Source: Chondrosia reniformis
Taxonomy: Eukaryota; Porifera; Demospongiae; Chondrillida; Chondrillidae
DNA length: 64,000 nucleotides
Reading direction: 5' to 3'
Assembly: GCA_947172415.1 (NCBI GenBank)
Contig: OX359197.1
Coordinates: 620,001 to 684,000 of the forward strand
Part shown: positions 55,426-64,000 of the stretch, in pieces
Layout: every line of letters begins with the position of its first letter
How positions within the stretch are numbered: position 1 is the stretch's first letter
The notes under the pieces: generated by a model
What the model saw: the letters and a program-made list of their open reading frames with translations, nothing else
Databases searched by the model: none
Told to the model about the DNA's origin: nothing
Position numbers and translations under genes: made by a program

Positions 55426-58400
55426 TGTCACAAAGAGACACTCCTTCTTCAAAACCACCACCCATCCATAACTTTAAAATGTTATTAACACTACACTCTA
55501 ATCTTTTCCTAAGAATCTATTTTTCATCACAATTCACAATTTACCTTGCTTTAATTGTAGCTCACGTAATTATACATAGCAATTTATTTGAGTGCAAAAT
55601 ATGTTAAGTAGAGATGCATGTAAATGCCTGTATATATAATGATCATACAGTACATTAAGTGGCTGAAGATTTCATTGGGCGAGACAAATTCAATAAGCGA
55701 TTGCATGATATATGAGAGGAAATATTTCAGCATCAGCAACACAAATACAGCAGAAATTAATTTGAATGTTCTATATTAACACAGAGGTCATCAGATAGAT
55801 CATTTGTTCCATTTAGAGGTCTTTATCAGCAGAGATGGGAAAAACAAAGTATACATCTAAAATTACTATATAGACTTTATATTGAACATGCTTTATAGAT
55901 GCATGTGAATGTTAACACTAAGTGCTATATATCTCGTGCATGCTTGCTCATTAAATGTGGCAGAATTTTTGCTCTATATGTCCTTTAATAAATGTACATA
56001 TGGCAAGATCTACGTATTGTTTTCCAAAACTCTGTCAATACCTTATATTTCTGTGACTACTGTCACAACATTGCAATAGTGGCTTCATTATATGCAGGTC
56101 ATTTGATAGAGTTACAACTCCAAATGTACATTAATTTCTCTAGTATATTAACTTAATGTATGGTAAGATATAGGTCAAATATTATTAATCGTCAAATATT
56201 CAAATACTCATTGGATATTCTTTATAGATGTCTCCTTGTCATCAAGTTGTAGCTTCAAATCAGCTCATTTGGTAGCACTGTAATTCTTATAGTTTATGAG
56301 ATCATAAAAGTTTTCTAGACATACAACAAGAAGGCATTGTAACCCTTCTAAAGAAGTTGTTATGCATGTTCATACACAAATCCTGCCAAATATGTTATTG
56401 CATCAACCACTGTCACGTGCTGTTACAGTGAAACAGTTGAACAAAAAGTGGCAATGTTAGTGTTATAATCTACAAAGTTATCCTCTACATATAATAGTCA
56501 CACATTAAGGTCCTGTTAAAAGTACATGCACATAAGTACACACATTACATCAACTTCACATAAAACAAATTAAAGTTTGTTTCTTCATGTATATCCATTA
56601 ATGATGACTTTGGAGAAACTGCCTGATCTAAATCGGGATCAGCTGACTAGGTGAAGATACTGCTTGACTTACATGTGTGAAGTTTGTTCTTCAAGTGAGA
56701 GCCACATGAACAGTTGATTAACTTTATTTTCAATTGAATGGTTGCCAGGGAACCGACCTGGTTGTTATGGAGACGTTTCTATATGAAATGCTATACAGAA
56801 GTAAACAAGATGTACAACATAAGTTACAAGTCTAAATTGCTTTATTAACACTTAGATGGGTCAACACTGTAACCACTCCCCCAAATGAGCGTAACCATAG
56901 CTACTAGAAGCTGGAATGGACCCTAAATCAGGTATACCAGTTGGACAAATTTAATCTAGGTCATTTGAAGTACTCTTCTATCTAGTTACCATGGATACCC
57001 AAGAAGAGTAAAAACAATAGACTATCTAAGTAGCTACAGAAACAAGAAAATCTTAAACAGTTTACCTGTTAACTAATATTAAAACCAATTAGTTTTAATA
57101 ACCTTGCTCAAAGGGATTGTACAGTTTCATAGCCAGATAGCAAGGCAAACTGATCTATAGGATACAGAGAGCCTGGTAAACCTGTACTATACACCTCTTC
57201 CAACTGAACTATGGTAGCCAGGAGTTACTAGTTACTAGGGACTGGTAGAGATACTAAATCTGGTAATCCTATTGGACAAAGGTAGTCAAGGTCCTTTACA
57301 GTTATTATATACTGACTCACTGCTGATTCCATGCAAATCTCCCTGATCCAATACTTTCTTTTCCCACCTGAATGGGTCAAGCCAATAACATTGATGATTC
57401 TCCACCACTTCCTTAATTGGACATGTTGTTGCTAGGTAACTGACATTTCCATGGCAATTCTTCTGTATAACAGCAAATAAAGTATAGGCTGCACAATAAA
57501 CCGTATACTTCTGTAATTCAATGTTTGTATAAATTTTATATATCTAAAGTATAAACTACACTTTTAACAGTCTCATATTCTTAAATTAGGTAAAGATGTT
57601 GATTAATATGCTAATCACAACATTGTAAAAGAAAATAAACATTATAGTTTCACTATACATTTGCCAGATTCCCTAAACAAGATGACCTACCAATCAGTGT
57701 AGCTTAGGGCATGTACAACGCCAAAGTTCCTCAAACTAGGCAATTGAGCTATCTAGCTATAGTACGTAGCAACGGCCATTTTGGATTCACAAATTGATTG
57801 AGCAATAGCATAAGATTTCTGTAGATCAGCAATCGCTCAGTGCTCTTTTGCCTGGATCAAAGTCAACATGCAAATAATAAAGAAACCGGAGATTTTTATT
57901 AACAACTTTATCTGAATCCTCGCTTTTCAATGTCTGTGTTGTAGACATGAAATACGCAGTTAGACTGAGATCAAAAGGTTTGCATGTGACATGCATATGT
58001 CAATTCATGCGCTTGCAAAGAGATTGTGCATGTGTTTGATTATTGCTGAATTAATTAAAGGTTCATTGAGACAATTATTTCAATAAAGCGATTCTATTCA
58101 TGGGGTCACTGGACATGTTTTGAGTAGCTTTGCTGCATAGCCATGCATGTTTGCAAACTAACAATAACAATTTGCTGAATAGGCTGGGTCATGTACTACA
58201 TGTTGTCTATTGTTCTTGAAAGAGATATCGAAAACAATTGTAGTTCTACAATTTTCCGCCAAGTTCACGATGTTTCCCGCCGACAATTTCTAATAAATAG
58301 TCGAGCAAATTTTCAGTCTTTGGCCTCCGGGCTATCAACTCTGGAGGTCTACTTTGGTGTGGATCGATGCGAAAACCGTGGTAGGAGCACGACCATGGTA

Positions 58401-58796
58401 CCATGCGACAAAGGGTCATCGGTGTTCGTATAGTGGGGTGGTCTCTCCATCATGGGTTAGTGCCTGGAGATGTATCTCACTATTAATCCTGCTTGTGTGT
58501 TTAAATTGGCACTTGCGGATTCTTGCTATACGACCCGTACCTGGAGGAGCGTGGGTCCAGTGCCACTACGTAGTCGGTCAGGAAGCTATTGTAGGCTGCC
58601 GCATCAGGTTGGTTTTGAAGACATTTAAAATTTGTATTAAAATTGCAATTTTACATGGTATTCTCTAATTCTTTTCTTATAGTTCATCGATGGGTCCCTA
58701 CTCTAAAGCAACCTGGCCGATCCCAATGAGCTAAAGTCTGTGTACAGTGTTCCCAAGCTGCGTTGTGTGCACATGATGATTCTCATTGGTGGGAGT
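55426..58796. other. Long intergenic region downstream of the R-Smad
   Basis: 3' UTR of Smad (a distant AATAAA at 55987-55992) followed by about 2.8 kb with no recognised gene. Between about 56600 and 57480, diverged short repeats (for example ACCAGTTGGACAAATTTAAT versus TCCTATTGGACAAAGGTAGT) and X-box-like palindromes occur. From about 58250 the base composition turns GC- and CpG-richer. Open stretches there look like part of a repeated element and match no family I know. Confidence 0.45.
56741..57460. promoter_or_regulatory. Cluster of RFX X-box-like palindromes
   Basis: GTTGCCAGGGAAC (56741-56753), GTTACCATGGATAC (56985-56998) and GTTGCTAGGTAAC (57428-57440), followed closely by CCATGGCAAT. 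Each is near the GTTRCC-AT-GGNAAC consensus, imperfect in one to three positions. Inferred from motif spacing only. Confidence 0.3.
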
Positions 58797-59770
58797 TTGT
58801 GGTCCGCCAGGGTCGGGCTTGTTCTGTCCGTAGCGTGAGGCAGTGCAGGACTAGTAACTGGTCACAGGTCGGTCAGGTACGCCGGACCGTTCCCGAGCAG
58901 CTTCTCTTACGACGCAAGTAGTGGAAGTGTCAAACAGAGTTGAGAAACCGGAGGCCATTTGGGGCACGAAGTACTTCTACCTCCACGTGGTGTGCCCTGG
59001 GATCATCTGTTAAGATGATGCGAAAAGAAGTGCAGTAAAGCTTTACGGATGGATCACTTCAAAAGAACATTTTGCTGTCAAGCTGGACTCGTAAACTCTT
59101 GGATATTTATTTTATCATAGAACTTGTACATTTTACCATTTTACTTTTAATGTTTGTACATTGTGGCTTTCAATTGTATTAAGTATGATTGAATTAAAAC
59201 TGATCATGATCATGAATGTTATAGAGAAAAATGGAATGGTATAATGCAAACATTCGCTGTAAATTAGCAAGCTATACATATGGAAAGCCCCCCAATTCAC
59301 GAGACTATAGTACACATATGTGCACATGATTTCTCATTTAAATATTAAAGCTGCATATAGAGGGAGATCTAGACTTTTACATTTTTGACCGCGACTATAG
59401 AGGAGAGGAATAAATAATTCTGTGGCTAGGAGAGGAATATATATAATTCAATCTATGAGAATATCATGAGTACTATATATAAACTAGTGGTTATATATAT
59501 AGTGGTGTCCAAACATGCCAATTTCACATTGTTATATAATAGATGTTCGCGTAAGCTTTTGACCCTTTAATTTCTATTACGTTATTCGCCTACTTCTTGT
59601 TTATTTGTATATTCGAGCCCTGTTAATCTACATAGCGTCAAGGACATGATACAACAGGAGAAGGTAAAGAAGATTTACGCTTATTTATATTCGTCTCTTT
59701 ATACCGAGCACGAGGTTACTTGCATATTGGAAATCCGATCCTACAAATGCTATTGTAGACTGTATAATTA
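58797..59770 (+). repeat. Segmental direct repeat, copy 1
   Basis: GC-richer first part (GGTCCGCCAGGGTCGGGCTT, CGCCGGACCGTTCC, GGTGTGCCCTGGGATCATCT) and AT-rich second part (TTCGCGTAA, TTATTCGCCTAC, TATTCGAGCCCTGTTAA, ACCGAGCACGAGGTTACTTG). The same order occurs at 63148-64000. It lies just beyond the 3' end of SRCR gene F. No intact protein-coding frame seen; probably repeat-derived. Confidence 0.85.
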
Positions 59771-59832
59771 TAGTGCAAAATACGTATAGTCTATGTACAT
59801 TTATGAAGTAATTCATGAGTGTTTTTAGCATG

Positions 59833-62412
59833 TTAGTTAGGCACAGCTGTAGCTCCCATTGGAGGAGGAGCAGATGGAGCAAGTGTGTCAGGTGATTGCC
59901 CAGTGCTTGGCTCAATGTCAGGGTTAAAGGCTGGATGGCTGGTCCCAGGTGGCAGGGGATGGTGATACTGTGTTGTCATGTGATCATTCATACTATGGGC
60001 CTGAGCAACTACATACATGTTATCAGATGGGTATTCCTGGGGTGGGGGGTGGGGATAGTGGTGGCTCTGGTTGTATCCAACATAGGCTGATGATGGAGGA
60101 GGATAAGGAAGAGATTGTTGGAACGTATCCTGTCCAATTGGATAAGGTGGCGGTAGCTTTTCATTTTCACCTTGAGTGGGATTATTTAAGTTATCAAAAT
60201 AGGATAGGGATGATCCAGAGATGGGGTAACTTGGTGGGGTGTCAGTAGTTGTCCCTGCTCCACCAGCACTTACTGAAGCTGTAGTGGTTGGAGATTTAGT
60301 TCTGTTAGAACGCTTCCTGATTGCAAAAGCTACAAGTATGCAAATAAACACCAAACATATGCATAGAAGAAGTCCACCACCAATAATACCTCCAACAATG
60401 CTTCCAACACCTACAATGAATACAAAAATAACATATATTGACAATAATAAGTGCTATTTTACGTATACAATTAACACCCTATTCACATAATATATGATTT
60501 GATGCCTTGGTAGTAGCAATTAAGCTATATATATGCATAATCCACAAAGCCTACCTTGTATAGAAGATGTTTCTGTGATAATGGAACAAATTATTCCTAC
60601 ATCATCACCATGGTGACAGGCTAGAGTGTTGGAACTAGAACTGCACTGTTGTATCTGTGTTTCACTGCCACCGCACCCGACATTAGTTACAGCTATGTGC
60701 TGCTGTGGGGATGCACGTGGGAAGAATTCTTGGAAGGAAGTGGTCACATCTGACAGCCCCATCTGCCTACAAGCAACTCTAGCATCCCTAGAGTCCCAAT
60801 CACTCTTGCAAACAGTACCCCATGACCCTCTGTTTGAAGAATAGTATTCCAAGCGACCACCATACTTGTGAAATGATCCATTTGCCATTCTCAGAGATCC
60901 TTCTCTAAGTAATTCTAGTGTATACACAGATAAGGAAATATAAACACATATAACTAGTACTTACAACAATTACACACAACTAGTACATACACTAGTACAT
61001 ATAACTACATACAGATAGTTACTAGTCCATACAACTAGTACATACAACTAGTACATATAACTAGTATATACAACTAGTACTAGTTCATACAATTATAACA
61101 TACAACTAGTAACGAGTACTTACAACTAGTACATACAACTAGTACATTCAACTAGTACATACAATTAGTACATACAACTAGTTCATACAATTAGTACTTA
61201 CAACTATAGTATTACAACTAGTACATATATATAACCAGTACATACACAAATAACTAGTACATATAACTAGTACATACAACTAGACTACATACAACTAGAA
61301 ACTAGTACATACAACTAATATATACAACTAGTACATACACCTAGTACATACAACTAGTACTTACAACTAGTACATACAACTATGACAATATACTATTTAC
61401 GTATACGTATACACATTAATATAGTTAGTATACAGTATAGTGGAAATTATTAAATTCGGTAAATTATTAGGACTTTTAACACACGTCTTTGATCAATTCA
61501 CTTCAAAAATAATCACTACTACAACGTTTCACCCTTCTCGGGCTTCTTCAGGTAATTTCATTCATACCAGGTTCATACCTGAAGAAGCCCGAGAAGGGTG
61601 AAACGTTGTAGTAGTGATTATTTTTGAAGTGAATTAATCGAATACATGTGTTAAAAGTCCTAATAATTTACCGAATTTAATAATATACAGTAATAGGGAA
61701 CGAGAGTATTATATGTGTGTGTTTGTGAGGGAAAGAGAGAGAGTATTCATATTTATAGATAAGATTACCATTTGAACACAAGACTCCAGCAGATTGAGTA
61801 CATGGGAAGATAAATACAGATTGCCGTGAACATTCTGATAGTCTTGATTCGGTTCCTGTACATTCAAACTCTTCATCCATCACCTCTGGTCCACTTCCAT
61901 ATGGATCAGCTGTACTAGCTACTACAGCATAGGAATACTCCAACTGACGGCATGCCACATCAGCATCATGCAGGTTCCAATCATTGCTACATACACTCTG
62001 CCATCTTCCACTAACATACACTTCAACCCGACCATCTCGTGCAGTGGCACCGTCTGATAAGCGAACTTGATATTCAGTTTGAGCTATATCATAATACATT
62101 ATGTATATATGTCATGTGTATATACAGATAATTCATTTTGAGTCTACTTTGATAACTTTTACACCATTTTCCTACATGCCGTTGCCTATTCTGTAAAAAT
62201 GCCTATAGGAACTAATATATACATTTTGAGAGTACTACCGTACTCTCTGGTATCATGTTCATTAATAAATATTATACTGATATGATTATATATAAGTATA
62301 GCTATACATATATACAATGTATTTTATTTAAACACTTACCTAAAACAACGTTCCAGCAGCTGCTTACAGAGAAAAGCGTCAGGAGGCTAGCGACTAACGA
62401 ACACTGAATCAT
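59833..62412 (-). CDS. SRCR-domain transmembrane receptor, gene F (2 SRCR domains)
   Basis: Complete four-exon minus-strand gene, 441 residues: 62412-62340 (signal peptide, MIQCSLVASLLTLFSVSS), 62083-61769, 60914-60555 and 60410-59833. All junctions are phase 1, and each SRCR domain has six cysteines (WNLHDADVACRQLEY in the first, WDSRDARVACRQMG in the second). The last exon encodes a Gly-rich transmembrane helix (VGSIVGGIIGGGLLLCICLV), a basic stop (RKRSNRTK) and the longest tail of the five receptors. That tail is rich in Pro, Tyr, Ser and His, with PPSY and PPPY motifs. Introns 1 and 2 contain an R1 fragment, an ACTAGT-rich array and a large palindromic MITE. Same architecture as gene C although about 48 kb away and inverted. 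Ligand unknown. Confidence 0.88.
60950..61385. repeat. ACTAGTACATACA array
   Basis: Irregular tandem array of a 13-bp unit ACTAGTACATACA with many point variants in intron 2 of gene F. The palindrome ACTAGT recurs more than twenty times. Confidence 0.92.
61450..61680. mobile_element. Large palindromic MITE with TA flanks
   Basis: 231-bp element with arms of about 105 bp. The left arm begins TTAAATTCGGTAAATTATTA and the right arm is its near-perfect inverse. TA flanks both ends (61448-61449 and 61681-61682). The core ACGTTTCACCCTTCTCGGGC followed by TTCTTCAGG is present in both arms. In intron 2 of gene F. Confidence 0.92.
62158..62216 (+). repeat. R1 dispersed repeat, fragment
   Basis: ACACCATTTTCCTACATGCC, TATTCTGTAAAA and CCTATAGGAACTAA. 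In intron 1 of gene F. Confidence 0.8.
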
Positions 62413-62614
62413 GTTTTCTCAAATGTTACACACACCTCGGCGCGCCGCGTATATAAAATAAACAGGAATTAATGACGAAGTAATTATATGAATGTTTAGC
62501 AGATTGAAGTAGATACAAACTCTAATTATAACTGAAACTTTTCCTATCTGTGCTATATACTCTTTATATATACGTATAAAAACGGACGCTTCTCATAATT
62601 AATATCTATACATA

Positions 62615-62833
62615 TACCGTATATCGGGATATGAATGCGAGAGTTAAAGATTGCGAATTACGGGTTTAAGTAAACATTGTGGTTAAAAGAATGCGAGATA
62701 AAGCTTAGGTGTATGGGACGTGTATACGAAATTAAGAGGTGTCAAATCGATACGTGTCAAAAGATAGCGCATACAGTCAAAACTCGCAATTCGCATTCTT
62801 TTGACACACGCAGTCTATTCCCGATATACGGTA
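62615..62833. mobile_element. Possible MITE with 15-bp terminal inverted repeats
   Basis: TACCGTATATCGGGA at 62615-62629 is exactly inverted at 62819-62833. The interior contains repeated GTGTCAAA and partly inverted GAATGCGAG / CGCATTC pieces. It lies about 200 bp upstream of gene F. Confidence 0.65.
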
Positions 62834-62867
62834 ATAGATATCGATGGTACACGTGTCAAAGATTATT

Positions 62868-63150
62868 ATTCTCATGTAACATGATTTGGCTCATATATAT
62901 TTATAAATGATACCTTTGAAATGTACCAGGGAGTCTAGTACTTTGACCTTGTACATGGGTATTTATTGATGTACTTCAATTCCTGGGGTCACAAGGAGAG
63001 GTGCCTGAAATTCCTATTACTCACCTAATGGAGCACACTCTACTCCTCTGCTCTGCTCTGCTCCACTCTAACTCTTCTATATATATAACCGTACCTATAC
63101 CTACATGCCATGCACTAATGACATACTGTAAAACCTTTAATATTAGCATG
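62868..63150 (+). repeat. Copy of Smad-intron fragments
   Basis: Contains, in order: TTCTCATGTAACATGATT plus TACCAGGGAGTCTAGTACTT (as at 52905-52990); CTTCAATTCCTGGGGTCACA and TATTACTCACCTAATGGAGC (as at 53617-53676); a tiny CTCTGCTCTGCTC remnant (as at 54199); and CTACATGCCA-type sequence to ATTAGCATGCCATTA (as at 54238-54290). The exon at 53165-53281 and the (CCACT)n array are absent. Confidence 0.85.
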
Positions 63151-64000
63151 CCATTATAGGTCCGCCAGGGTCGGGCTTGTTCTGTCCGTAGCGTGAGGTA
63201 GTGCAGGACTAGTAACTGGTCACAGGTCGGTCAGGTACGCCGGACCGTTCCTGAGCAGCTTCTCTTACGACACCAGTAGTGGAAGTATCAAAACAGAGTT
63301 GAGAAACCGGAGGCCATTTGGGACACGAAGTACTGTACGTATACCTCCACATGGTGTGCCCTGGGATCATCTGTCAAGATGATGCGAAAAGAAGTGCAGT
63401 AAAGCTTACGACTTATCCTGGATGGATCATCACTTCAAAAGATCATTTTGTTGTCAATACTGCATGGACTCGTAAACTCTTGGATATCTTTTTGATTTTT
63501 TACCAACTTGTACATATTACCATGACTTTGTATTTAATGTATATTTGATGGTTTCAGTATGATTGAATTAAATATATTATATAATTCCATGTAGCTAATC
63601 ATTCGTCTCTAGCCTGATTAGCTGTATACACGGAAAACCTATACCTAGCCACACAGGCCTATTCAAATATATTAAGGTAATGATGCTAATAATGCTAATA
63701 AACCACTGCAAACATTTGCTGCAAATTAGCTAGCTATAGGGAAAAAAACCTTCGCGAGATTTAGACTATGCGTTTTCGAAGTTCGGTTACAAAAAGATGT
63801 TCGCGTAAACCTTTAATTTCTATTAAGTTATTCGCCTACATCTTGTTCATTTGTATATTCGAGCCCTGTTAACTGAAGACTATATCGTCCAGCTACAACA
63901 GGAGAAGGTAAGAAGATTTACGCTTCATTTATATTCGTCACTTTATACCGAGCGCGAGGTTACTTGCGTTTTGGAAATCCGGTCCTACACAGTGCTATTG
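63148..64000 (+). repeat. Segmental direct repeat, copy 2 (runs off the window)
   Basis: Matches 58797-59770 over its whole length with small indels, from GGTCCGCCAGGGTCGGGCTT to ACCGAGCGCGAGGTTACTTG, and reaches the window edge. Same orientation as copy 1. Confidence 0.85.

Noticed and set aside
58191-58668. Two overlapping open frames as a gene upstream of the duplicated segment
   Set aside because: No start context, splice structure or family similarity; more likely part of a repeat.
62440-62460. TATA box for gene F
   Set aside because: The TATAAA reads on the plus strand, while the gene is on minus; on minus only a weak TTTATATAC is present.

Overview
This window is animal (metazoan) nuclear DNA. 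It is AT-rich and has multi-exon genes with GT-AG introns, many minisatellites and small fold-back transposable elements. Five scavenger-receptor cysteine-rich (SRCR) receptor genes sit beside single-copy animal genes: MCC-like, CARD-type, LysM-domain, translin and TGF-beta-type R-Smad. That mix and the compact gene spacing suggest an early-branching marine invertebrate, most likely a demosponge; the organism is inferred, not shown. I saw no rRNA, tRNA or CRISPR array. All gene models below are my own splice models, built by matching donor/acceptor sites, codon phase and family conservation.

Region 1 (1-16764, + strand) is a tandem cluster of four SRCR membrane receptors. Gene A (cut at the left edge) has 6 SRCR exons in view, gene B has 4, gene C has 2, and gene D has 4 with the last split over two exons. 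Each complete gene has a short signal-peptide exon ending in phase 1, phase 1-1 SRCR exons, then a transmembrane exon with a proline-rich tail carrying a PPxY motif. Gene A carries a recent internal duplication of SRCR exons, and one of its introns has expanded a 22-bp unit about 35-fold; gene B keeps the single unit. A fifth receptor of the same design (gene F, minus strand, 59833-62412) lies at the far right, bracketed by two direct copies of a roughly 0.9-kb segment.

Region 2 (18741-35210, +) is one large 13-exon gene for an 887-residue coiled-coil protein. I recognise it as an orthologue of MCC (mutated in colorectal cancers), ending in a PDZ-binding ETHL.

Region 3 (36208-46507) is a compact trio. 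A CARD-like plus helical-repeat protein (+) meets a LysM-domain protein (-) tail to tail, with crossing polyadenylation signals. The LysM gene is head to head with translin (+), with 30 bp between start codons.

Region 4 (47410-55425, +) is a six-exon Smad2/3-type R-Smad with MH1, a PPSY linker and MH2. Its C-terminus reads TSFS instead of SSxS. One intron carries a 426-bp (CCACT)n tract, and fragments of its introns reappear in order near 62.9-63.15 kb.

Repeats are the other theme. Four fold-back elements with unrelated arms share a core of the form ACGTTTYRAYCC-spacer-TCTTCWTCAG. A separate dispersed family (here called R1) occurs at least ten times, usually as half-copies and once as a complete palindrome.
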